Shown in pieces: positions 10,501-21,246 of a stretch of 64,000 nucleotides of DNA. The number at the start of each line of letters is the position of its first letter. The stretch's first letter is position 1. The stretch comes from Nymphaea colorata (lineage: Eukaryota > Streptophyta > Magnoliopsida > Nymphaeales > Nymphaeaceae): assembly GCF_008831285.2 (NCBI RefSeq), contig NC_045144.1:5788575-5852574 (forward strand), given 5' to 3'. Below the pieces are notes generated by a model, which was given only the letters and a program-made list of their open reading frames with translations, was not told the DNA's origin and made no database searches. The position numbers were made by a program, and so were the translations under genes.

Positions 10501-12254
10501 GACATTTGAAATTAATAGGGTGGCATATCAGGAACAGTCGTGATGTTGATAATTATTTGTTAAGACCAGTATAGCTAAGAACAGTATTTGAAGTCTGCTC
10601 CATTGTTGATATATTATTTATCAAGAACATTATAGTGAGCTAAGTCCGGCCGTTCCATCTCTACTTGGGAGACCGAGCTAGTGTCACACCTTGTACCTGT
10701 TTCAGATCCTCATTGTACAACAGTTTCGAATTTGTTATTTTACTTCAAAGTGAGAGAGTTAAATCTGTGTGTTTACCTTACAGATTATGGATTTTCTCAA
10801 GAGCCTGGACAACCGGAGGAAGAGGCCATCTGGGAATGAATTACTGATCATTGAGCTAGTCCAATGTTCTGCTGAACTTCAAGCAGATAATGTTTTTCTT
10901 GTTTGTAGACCATTGTGCCAATAATCATACAGTTTTGTTAAGATTTCCTTTTTCCCTTTCTAAACGCCATTATATCACTGACTAATAAAAGTATTTGTGT
11001 TGATTTGCTCAACTGTTTACATTTTTTTTTACATATGAACACAAAAAAATTTTTACAGCCGTTTCAGTGTACTGTTTATATGTGAGCCATTTTGTTATGT
11101 TTAGTTGAAAAAAAAGAAAAGAAAAGAGACGGTCGTTAGCGGCCGTCTTTCTTGCGTCAAAAATGGTAATGATAGGCTCTCACTACGTCCATCTTCATTT
11201 ACGGGAAATTAGCGTCAATAAAAGGTTGCTGACATGAACACCACGTTGTAATGGCAGTCAATAGTGACAATGTAATTGCCATTGGAGGGATACTTTAAGA
11301 CAGTCTAAATCGTCAGTGTACATACTCTCACCATGTCTATTTTCATCACTGTATATTAACTTCAGCAACATTAAAAGATCGTTCCTAAAACTTATTGCAA
11401 CCGTCCAAGATTTCGTCACTGTAGGGGATGCATTGCCGACTGTGAGATAAAACGTCAGAAAACCCCATTGAGACCATAGCATCTTTGAGCCATCGACCCC
11501 TCTTATCGACACTTTTTTACGTCTGTGATTCATACACTGATGGTAGAAACGCTTTACAGCGTCAAAGAATTCTTGGCTTGAAAAGGCATGGTTCAACAAA
11601 TGATATCAGACATGAACTTTCAAAAGTCGATTTGATTTCATTTGAAACAACCCAAATTTTAATTTCATGCTTCACGTCAGCCATGAATTTATGAAATTCA
11701 ACATTTCAGCATACATACGCTCATTAGTTCTACATGCTAGATTATGTTTTTTCTTGGCATTAGGTCACTCATTTTCTAGTTTCCAGAGGTTTTAAAACGC
11801 TCAAACTGCCTAGATTTCACTGCTTTTACTGCATAATGAGGTTGAATTTACCAGACTACATAAAACATCAAAATTTAGAATTTCTGGAAGGATCGCTATC
11901 TAATGCTCTAGAGTGCTCAATCCATAAGAGCTGTTTGGCATTACAAACACTTGGGATTAATCTACCAGTGAATAAACCATAGAACACTAACAAAATATTC
12001 CATCTGCCAAACGACCCCATAGTAATACATTTTTGTCATCTTCAATGCTTCCATGCATAATGAGGAACATTGTTGGCATATCAGATCCATGACCCACTTG
12101 GACGCAACATATTGTTGTCTTAATTTAAAACCTTGAACGACACCTAAAGAATTGGTGGATAGTAAAAAGAGACAAGCTTTTCTATTGTGAAAAAAATATT
12201 GACTTTTTGCACCATTAATAAAAAAACAGTCATTTTCCATCAACTCTAGGATAT
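7589..12254. other. Intergenic stretch between methyltransferase and LHCA6
   Basis: No gene recognised on either strand. The first few hundred bases are presumably the methyltransferase 3' UTR. The only distinctive structure is the CGTCA-rich segment at 11130-11680. Short open frames around 7615, 8351, 11258 and 11962 match no family I know. Confidence 0.55.
11130..11680. repeat. CGTCA-rich segment, possible transposon subterminal region
   Basis: CGTCA occurs about seven times in 550 bases, all on the plus strand, next to an imperfect palindrome, GACGGTCGTTAGCGGCCGTC, at its left. Clustered short motifs of this kind resemble the subterminal repeats of En/Spm (CACTA) elements. I could not find clean CACTA termini or a target duplication, so the assignment is tentative. 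Confidence 0.3.
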
Positions 12255-14786
12255 TAAAACTTTAGATTGAGTTAATGTGATAAAAAGAAAAAAAAATTAA
12301 AGCCCCTTAGTCGAAATTGTAGCTCCGTTAGTTTGTATTGAGTATTGACTTTCTTAATGAATTCCCATAATAGTAATATCTGGACAGATTATATCCTAAT
12401 AACTTTTTTATTGATATTTAACGTAAACATGCAATAATTTTTTTTGTTGTGTTGTAGAAAGTTCTTCACGAATAGTTGTATCAGTAAAGTAATTGTTGTG
12501 TTAATTTTAGAGGTAAGATAATAACTAGTAACTTGACCATTAGTTTCTCGGGAACAATCTTACAAATCTTGTTAATTATTCATAAAAGGATTTAGGTGTG
12601 TGGATTGAAAATATGAAAAATTAGTTTCTTTCACTATTGCCTATTTTTTAGATCGTTTGAAAATTGCCCGTTTTCCAGCAATTATCATACTTGTCCATGG
12701 ACAAAAGGACATGGACCCACCTATCTGCGACCTCGAGCTTCTGGTCACATGTTTAACTTCTACCCAACGAGATAATCATTCTTCTTCCGAGGGAGGGAGA
12801 GGGGAGACAGAGAGAGGGAGCGAGAGGGAGAGACAGAGAGGGAGGCAATGGCATCAGTTGCAACCATGTCCATTCTGAACTCAGCACCACCAATAAGGTC
12901 AGCACATTCTCTCTCTCTCTCTCTCTCGCACACACGCACTCTTTTGTTTAGCGTTTGTAAAAGAGGACCATTACCACCAGCCGGAGCTGCATAAACTCTT
13001 ACTTGTGGCTACACCTGCTTAACTGTTAGTGAGTTTGGCCTTTGAGCATCAAAATGGCATTGAGCAGAAACTGCTCGATCGTAGACTTGCCTATGACTTC
13101 CCTCCTACCAAACAAGCCCTTACTCTCTGTTCTTGAGGTTGATCGTGATTAGTGAAAAATAGTAGACATTGGTGCCATATTCAAGACATGTTGAGTTTGA
13201 CGCGGAATCTTTTGGATGTGATACTTTTTCCAGAAGAGTAACTGCGGCTATTTTTACGGGTTTGAACTCTTCTGTTGTTTTTCCATCTGTTAGTTTTTGG
13301 CATGTTGGGCAGTATATTATACATGCATTCTTACGTACATTCTACTATAACAACTATTTTTGGGAAATTTTCAACGGAAAACCTTTTCTTGACCTGGAAA
13401 GGAGATAAAGGATAGCCTGATTGAAAACTGGAACACGATAGGTTTCGCGGGTTGGGGTTTGTGGGGTAAAATGGGTTTAGCGTCGTTTTACAGTTTGGCA
13501 TTTTTTCTCGACCGCCGCCTGCATTAACTCTGATTTATGTACATATACCGACCTTGTATCATATCGACAAGGGGCGGTCGTAAAACGTGTCGGCCAATTC
13601 GCTTCGATAGAGAGTGATATTTACAGCACTGCAGGGGATACCTGATTCTAGTACCAGTGAACAGAAATGGTATAACAATTTCATGTAACTGTTAATTCTT
13701 TTTTGCAACTAAGGAAACCTTTTTTGTTTAGCAAGAATATTCACTTAAAATATTGACAATCTCTTTCCTTCCTCTTGGTGGCTTTTCTAAAGTCACATGA
13801 TTAAATTAGTAAAATTTACATGATTAAATTAGTAGAATGGATTTTCTGGATTTAAAATTCATGTCGGCCATTCTTTTATTGAGAAATTTTTTTACACCCT
13901 TAGAAGAACAGCTTACAAACAGTAACTTCATTCACCTGTCTTGGAAATTGGAGTTAAGGCCTTCAAGTTCAAAGCCAATATGGTAAAGCAGGTTAATTAG
14001 TCTATTCTCTGTCTCTTGGCAATATCTGACCAAGCAGATTAGCCCAACCCCAGCTTTCCTATTGACAAAAGAAAGGATAGCGGATAGCCTCATTTATATG
14101 GATTTAATGGCCTTTCTGTCTCAACATATAATTTTCTTCTGAACGATAACAAATCTATCTACGCATTCCTTAGCCTCCATTTAATATGAAAGATATATGT
14201 CTCAAATATGGCATTATTACATGTTACCTCTGTAAACTTGGCTACAAAGACTTCGAGCTCCGACCTTCATATTGAGTGAGCCATATATGTCTCAATATTT
14301 AATACCAAGGATGCTTCTTTTGGCACGAACTGCAGAGAATTTGCCGAAGCCAAGCTCCCACTTCAAAATAAAAAGCTTCAGTGGTTCATAGTGCATTTTT
14401 AAATGTACAATATAAATCAATACAGACTGGCGGTTTTGTTTTAGTGATATGGCAGTTTATACTTTATAGGTTATACTCGTATTAAATGAATGGCAAAAGA
14501 CTATAGTTTAGAGTTTGATTAAACAATGCCGTTTGTGATTACATAAATAGAACCATCTTAACTTCTTTGGTTGCTGATGTTACAAACCTTGTGCATCCAT
14601 CCTTTATTTGCAATGCAGGTACACTAACAAAGTCAATGTCCCATTCGTGCATAGGGAGGTGATCAACATAAGCTCATCATCAAAGACATTCAAGATTTTT
14701 TCAAGATTAAAGAATAAGGTGGCTGCAACGAAGGGGGTCTCTGCCGTATGTGAACCCCTTCCTCCAGATAGGCCACTATGGTTCCC
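12255..14786 (+). repeat. Segmental duplication, copy B (LHCA6 promoter to exon 2)
   Basis: This is the counterpart of 3305-5937. It carries the intact LHCA6 splice acceptor CAATGCAG at 14618 and continues into the rest of LHCA6 exon 2 ([10 protein letters not shown]), which copy A lacks. It is therefore the source arrangement and copy A the derivative. A small insertion unique to copy B sits at about 13570-13605. Confidence 0.9.
12787..12847 (+). promoter_or_regulatory. GA-rich 5' leader of LHCA6
   Basis: A purine run (GAGGGAGGGAGAGGGGAGAC and similar) ends directly at the start codon context GGCAATGG. The methyltransferase copy has the same feature at about 3965-3993. GA/CT-rich leaders are common in plant genes; no TATA box could be assigned with confidence. 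Confidence 0.5.
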
Positions 14787-17700
14787 AGGAAGCTCCCCAC
14801 CTCCATGGCTTGATGGCAGGTAATTTGCCTTCTTTCACATACATGAAAATTAATAATCAGCATCATGTCCTTTCACAAACCATAAGTTGGTAACATTTTA
14901 CTTGCAGAACGATCAAGTCCCATGGTTTGAAATTCAAAATTTTATGGTCACCACTTGATGTGTGTATGCCATCAATCCAGATCATAATTTTTATCTGTTT
15001 TCAGCTTTTTTTATGTGACATTATTTTTTTTGTATTTTGATTGCTCTTATGTAACAGGCATACATGTTATTATTTTCTACAAGGATGCAGTTTGTAGTGT
15101 TGGTTCCATGTTATTATTATGTGTTTTTTATTTCAATAAAGAAAGAAGTATGACTAATGGAGAATAGACATGTTATGATCACATTGCATGTAATTTTCAT
15201 GCTACACATCTATGTCTGATCTATGTCATTGACTATATTGACATATGTGATCATTGATTGGTTTAGCTACATTAACTTTAGTAAAGACTGCTTTAGTTTT
15301 TTGTCAATATGAATGTGCAAAATTGATGGAAATGACATTTTATAAGGTAATCAATTTAAGCTCATAAGATTACCATATAATGTAAGATTGTGTAATGACA
15401 TATTTGGCCGGAGTAGGAGATTGTTGGAATCTGTATGTGGGCATTTATATATTATTAACAATTCGAACATTATATACTATCTAAGGGAGATATTCATAAA
15501 GTGATTAATAAAACCTGATATTTTGTTATTTCATAGGGTATGAGGTGATTTTAATGTGTGGATACCAGTATCATCTCAGATTCTATGATATCCTGAATCT
15601 GAAATTTCATAAAGTATAAATGGTAGTAGTCTCCAAGGTCATATATGGAGAGAATTAGAAATTTCTTCTTTCCTCATATGAAACAAAGAGTATTCACATA
15701 GAGGCCTTAGTAGGTCTTGCTCTGTATCTTCTCACTTGGATTCAAATGCACTTTTGCTATTATGATTAAGATTTTATTCAATGGTTCAACATGAACACAT
15801 ATTCAACTTAGGACATCAAGTTTTTACATTTCAAAGCAAGCAACAAGATGCCTTCAGTTAGATTCAAATGTACCATTCCATCAATTCCCATGCCTGCAGA
15901 ACGTGTGAGGGAATAGAAGCCAGTAAACATGACGTAATAGGATGACACGACCAGCCAGAGATAACTAGCAGGAATGGACAGTTTGAAGCTTGCTTTTCAT
16001 TTTATCAATTAGGGGAGCCCATGTAGAAGAAATAAAACATTGGATTTGTAAAGGATGCCCAAGATAAGCATAATTTAAGTCTCCTGGAGGACAGTTGAAG
16101 ATAATGGACTTTAGAAGCAGATATGTATTCATAACTGATGACTTGGTAACAATGGTATTGTCCTCAACATTATTCTAACAGGACTTGGTTTCCTATATAT
16201 TCTTGGAGGTTACAAAGAGTACCTCCAATGGAGGGCTTTGAGATTGTGCATGAGCGTAGACTGGCCCTTTCTGTTGCAGAAAGAGCTGTTTGTGTGGACA
16301 TTCCGCTACAGGTTGGGCCAACAGTTGAATGACCTACAATGGTATGTTAAAATGTTGAGGAGGAGACAAAATGAATCGTTTTCTCCAATTTAGAAGGTGT
16401 TAAAGCACCTTCCGTGAAATGTATATACACTTTGTGAAACAAACTTGTTTCTTCTCTATAACTACCGTGTGTGATGGGAAGTAGGTAGACATTGAAGTGA
16501 AAGGGAGAAGTCGACTCCTGAGTCTCTTAATCAATGAAGCCAATCATTTGTTTAGATATAAGTCTTTCTCTTTTAAGAATTCGTGGGTTACACTATTCCT
16601 TCCTAGCACACCTGTTCTGCATCATCCTTTTTATTTTTCCAATTGCTAAGGTGTTTCTGCCAAAGTGCACATAAATTAGTTATTTCCTTTTCATTTTTAC
16701 TCTTCAAACTTACCACTAAATACGTAGTAACTCATTTATTGTTACACGCTGCAGCCTCCCTGGTGATTTTGGTTTTGATCCGCTTGGGTTAGGTGAGTAA
16801 TTATTTCCAAGAAATGCTTTGCCTTGCTTTCTTAATGTGATTTTGATAGGCTGATAGCCAATTTCAAGAAATCGCATCTTCCTTGTCAATTGGAGATATT
16901 TGCTTTCTAAGAAAGTAAAACAATTCACAATTAGTAGTAGTAATAATAATAATTAATAAGCAACCACTACCAAAACAACTGTGCATATAATTTCATTAAA
17001 TTATCATTTGTGACAAATCATGTGGTAATTCAAATCTTGTTAGATGTAAAATCAAATTAAGACAAACCACTCTTCTTCATCTCTAGCACCTACCTGGTTG
17101 GCCTAAATTAGTAACATTTAGTAACTAACACAATATCTTTTCACATGACTTGTCAAAGTTTGAGCCAATCAACGTGTCCAAAGAATTACCATATAAGCAG
17201 TAGTAGTACGTATTCATGGGGGGATTGGCAATTTTTCATGTCCACCTTGTTTGAGTGAAATGTGTTGAGATTGCTTTCTTGCAAAAACTGGCTTCCAATG
17301 GGAAACTTGTGTCTTCCTAAACAATGCCTATTTTTCCAGGTTCGGACCCAGAGCTGCTGAAATGGTTCGCCCAGGCTGAGCTTATGCATGGCCGATGGGC
17401 CATGTTGGGTGTCTTTGGAATTCTTGTCCCAGAAGTGCTACAGAACCTCGGCTTCATCGACGAATTCTCATGGTACACTGCAGGAGAGCAAACTTACTTT
17501 GCCGATACGTGGACCCTGTTTATAACCCAAATGGTGCTCATGGGCTGGGTAGAGGGTAGGCGATGGGCTGACATGCTCAACCCTGGCTGCGTCGACATCG
17601 AGCCCAAGTATCCAACCAAGAAAGGCTACAAACCTGATGTGGGTTACCCAGGCGGGCTATGGTTTGACCCATGGATGTGGGGCAGAGGGTCGCCTGAACC

Positions 17701-18771
17701 AGTCATGGTGCTGAGGACCAAGGAGATCAAGCATGGGAGGCTGGCCATGCTAGCCTTTGTTGGCTTCTGGTTCCAGGCAGTCTATACAGGCGGAAGCCCA
17801 TTGGACAACCTGATGGCACACTTAGCTGATCCTGGCCATGCCAACATCTTCTCAGTAAGTACTTGATTGTTTCTTTGATTGCATGCATGCTAGTATGAGC
17901 TGTGACAAAAGTCTGAGCTCAAGGAAGCTTGATCTAATGTTCCATGCTCCCCGTAGCTAATTCTTGCTTGGGAACAACTTAGCTCAGCTTAAGCTTGAGT
18001 CGGGCTGTCTTACTCCAGCTGACTATGTGACCAAACGGTTCAGAGGCCGGCTTTTGGTCATAATCCATGAACATGGAAACCAAAAGGTTTTTTTTTCTCC
18101 AGAAAAAAGATAAAAATACTCTTTCCTAAAACAGACGAGCACAAGGCTTTCCGTTATCCCCTGAACACTCAAGCTGCACTGGTCTTTTGGTTTCATGGAG
18201 GTGTTTGGAAACATAAACACTGAGGTTGAGTTCGAGATTCAAGGCTGCATAAAAGGGTGTGGTTTGAGAGTTTAAACAAACTGAAGATCTCAGTAGTATG
18301 GATCATGCTACATGTTAAAAACCATGGATTTAAAGTCGGATGGGGGGCATTCTAATCTTTAAATCCATGGACATGAGATCCTAGGTCACCATGGATCTTA
18401 GATCCTTTGTGAAACAAACACAACCTAAGTATTTTGTTTATCCAAAAGATTATGGTAGATTCATTGAACACACTTGGTGTTTTGTGAATATGCTGCAAAG
18501 GTTGAGATAGATTTCATAATACACTCACATAATTATGGCCAAATGCCCCTTTAGGTTTTTTTCAAAATAATAGGCACATAATACAGAGACAATTATGTAC
18601 GTGTATATAATGGGCTGAACCACCCATTTTGAAACTGGTTTTTCCAACTTTAATCTCACTTTTCTCACCTATTTTTGTATTGTTTCTTTGTTTTTATATT
18701 TTCTTTTCACAGCTATATTAGTCGTTTCAAAATGGATAGATTCGAGGGAGAGAATGGGACTTAAAAATCTC

Positions 18772-18863
<92 letters not shown>

Positions 18864-19162
18864 TCTATAAGAATCCTAAACTTACTCATGAGGTTCATTT
18901 GATCCATCATAATGGACGGTTGAGAGACAAATGCCAAAAAAAAGTTGTGAACTAATAGATTATAGATGACTAAATTGTCTAGCATTTTTTTATCGTTGTT
19001 TTTCTCTCACCTATCTATTGCTATGCATACGCATCAGCTCTTGTAAGTGAGCTAAGTGACTCTATATAGCTAGATTTATCATTCACTTGATATATATATG
19101 TGTGACCTTTATCGATTTTCTTATGTTGTGTGCGATTTGGCCAGGCTCTGTCATCTCAATGA
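12848..19162 (+). CDS. LHCA6: Photosystem I chlorophyll a/b-binding protein Lhca6
   Basis: Exons: 12848-12897, 14619-14819, 16755-16792 (38 nt), 17340-17854 and 19145-19162 (18 nt), 273 residues. All junctions are GT-AG and phases agree. A serine-rich transit peptide (to about residue 45) leads into [20 protein letters not shown], the form typical of Lhca6 rather than Lhca2. Then come [14 protein letters not shown], helix B ([11 protein letters not shown]), helix C ([14 protein letters not shown]) and helix A ([13 protein letters not shown]), ending GHANIFSALSSQ. Helix B has His where the red-shifted Lhca3 and Lhca4 carry Asn. Helix A has His where Asn is commoner. In other plants Lhca6 bridges photosystem I and chloroplast NDH for cyclic electron flow. 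Without the last intron the frame would end FSVST; the spliced FSALSSQ fits the family better. The 5' leader is GA-rich. Symbol assigned from remembered family sequence. Confidence 0.92.
16100..16335 (+). other. Coding-like fragment inside LHCA6 intron 2
   Basis: A frame from about 16150 to a TGA near 16332 reads through codons for ...[20 protein letters not shown] and later [20 protein letters not shown]. Just upstream, another frame reads [16 protein letters not shown]. Composition is gene-like compared with the AT-rich intron. I do not recognise the family. It may be a captured or decayed gene fragment. Confidence 0.3.
18180..18440. mobile_element. Possible MITE in LHCA6 intron 4
   Basis: The left end GGTGTTTGGAAACATAAACA and the right end TGTGAAACAAACACAACC are roughly inverted, and CCATGGATTTAAAG / CTTTAAATCCATGG inside form a near-perfect inverted pair at about 18322 and 18357. 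This looks like a short non-autonomous DNA element. No clear target duplication was found. Confidence 0.4.
18774..18863. repeat. Palindromic (CT)n(TA)n(GA)n microsatellite
   Basis: About 15 CT units, 18 TA units and 13 GA units form an almost perfect self-complementary tract of 90 bases in LHCA6 intron 4. Transcripts of either strand would fold back along the full length. Confidence 0.95.
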
Positions 19163-19530
19163 TGCTGGTGTAAATGTTGCATTTGGAGATGCATGTTTAT
19201 AAGCATGGTAAGGCGAAATTCAATTGTCCTATCACGATGATCATGATGGCTTCCTTATTCAAAATCAAAATCAATTGGTTCTCTCTGTAGCCCTTTTTCT
19301 TCCTTTTTTCCCCCTTTTTTTGGGGAAATCTTTTACTTATTTTCCTTGTATTGGCAAGGGTGTGGTAACAACAAAAAAAAATACCCTTGACAGGGTTAAC
19401 AAGAGTTGGAAAATAACGTTTGCAGTTGTTGAGTCTAAAAAGAAAGCTATTAGTCAACTCGCTTCTTAGTAATCTAACCAGGAAACAACACTCCAAAATA
19501 ACTAAGAATTTCACAGCTCTTTTTGTTATA

Positions 19531-19767
19531 GTTGGCAAACCCATGGCTCGGACTTGGATCGGCATATGACCTAGTCACTAGGTCAATGAGTTTATTCATC
19601 GACTCGGTCGAGTATTCAAAAAACCATAATGTAAATCACTGCAGCTGAATCAAGGGAGTGAGGGTGGAGTCAGGAGCAAGCCGAGCTAACCTTGACTCAT
19701 GGCCGGATTTCTTGGCGATCCGAGTTGACTGGACCGATTCTTGAGTCGGTCCAGCAAGTTTGCTAAC
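19531..19767. mobile_element. MITE with imperfect ~32-bp terminal inverted repeats
   Basis: The left end GTTGGCAAACCCATGGCTCG pairs with the reverse complement of the right end, GTTAGCAAACTTGCTGGACC, and the similarity continues to ATCGG on both sides. Inside are several copies of 'gactcggtc'-like words. Flanking bases do not give a clean target duplication. Confidence 0.6.
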
Positions 19768-20099
19768 TTTCTTTCTATGTTATGTTGCTAATACAGGAAG
19801 CAATATTTCCACAGTTGAACTAGTGGGACATTTTGGACATTTTGTGGCAGACCTTTTTTCCTATTTCACTTTTGCCCTTATAGGGGCACCTTGCTTTTCA
19901 GTGGTAAGGGCATTTTGGTCATTTCCTGCCCTAAAAAATAAATATGCTACAGTCACATATATCAAAGTGTGGAGAGAATGAAACTATGGGGGTCCGGGAA
20001 ATCCTGTAAATGGAATGCAAGTATTATTGATAGTTAAAAGCAATGTTATGGAAATAATTGTTCGAATCAAATCGGAAAGCTTATGATTTAGTGAATTGG

Positions 20100-20680
20100 A
20101 TAAATCCAATCGGAATTGTGCAATCAAATGCTACCTTAGTTTTTAGGCGTCCGCAGGATATTTAGGCGAGTTTTAAGTCAGGTAGGATAGCCGTTGAGCC
20201 TCTAGGGCTTCTAACTAGTTTGATTTGTCATAGGCTTTTGAATAGGATTGTCAGCCGATCCTTTGCCATATCTGACTTAAAAGATGTTTACGAATTTGGA
20301 TTTAATTTAAAGAAAAAAAATCTAACATCATACCGATTTTTAGATTCACAATCGAAATTTTATATAAACTTGTTTTTTAAATTTACATCTGAATATGATT
20401 TTTAAATACACTGCCAAATCCAGACCAGATTGTGACATGTAGGAACTGACTTTCAAACTGTATAGATTGTTGAATATAGGATATTTAAAATTGAATCTAA
20501 ACCCAAATCTAATTAGATCATAGATGTTTATTCGAAACAGAACATGAATTTTTTTGTCAATTCTTAAATCCAAATTCGTTTTGGTGTCTTAATGGGATGT
20601 TAAATTCCTTGTTTTTGTTTCATATCCATTTTTTGAAAGTAGTTCAGTCAGATATCTGATTCGCTTACATCCCTATTGAA
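20100..20680. repeat. GGATT-type degenerate dispersed repeat
   Basis: AT-rich sequence made of words such as GAATTTGGATTTAA and AATCTAAACCCAAATC on both strands, ending GATTCGCTTACATCCC, like the end of the element at 1836-2263. No target duplication found. Confidence 0.45.
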
Positions 20681-21246
20681 TTCACGGTACCTATATGATA
20701 GTGAGTGAGGGAAACGGGAAATTTTTCTTTTACTTGGTATTATTTTATAAGATCATGGTTCTGAGGAGGTAGTTCCATTGAAGTGGAGGTCTCCGATTTT
20801 GCTTCAATGAATGGCCTACTCCTGGTTTCATTTGCCTTGGACCTTATCAAATGCCTACTGTAGCATCCCTGGTTTCTGAGATCACCATCGGAACCATGAG
20901 TAGGAATGAAAACATTTTTCCCATAACTCGGCCATAAATATCAATATGACTGCTGATTTTCAAATTCACAGAAGAATATATATCCATGTAATACTTGCTC
21001 TCATTCCGCGATTAGCCGAAAACCACATTCTCTCTTCTTAGGTTTTAAACGTAGCCTCTTTTTCCTCTGTACAGCCAAGGGAAAACAACAACAGAAAAAA
21101 ATTGAGAACAAAAGAATCAAATCAGCTGATCGGCTAAAGCAGAGCCACCTTTTCTCTATTCCAAGGCGCTCATCTAGGACCAGAGCTCCACATGTGGGGG
21201 AACATGCCCCATATTGTAACAACAACCTGATCGGAGGGATAACGTA

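Larger units (their letters stand above)
19163..21246. other. Intergenic stretch between LHCA6 and the pectinase-like gene
   Basis: No gene seen. Contains a MITE-like element (19531-19767) and a GGATT-type degenerate repeat (about 20100-20680). The two flanking genes converge here, so both 3' UTRs lie within it. Confidence 0.6.

Noticed and set aside
17855-17866. LHCA6 ending FSVST with a stop at 17866
   Set aside because: TCA|GTAAGT is a strong donor, and a spliced ALSSQ exon at 19145 gives the expected ending.
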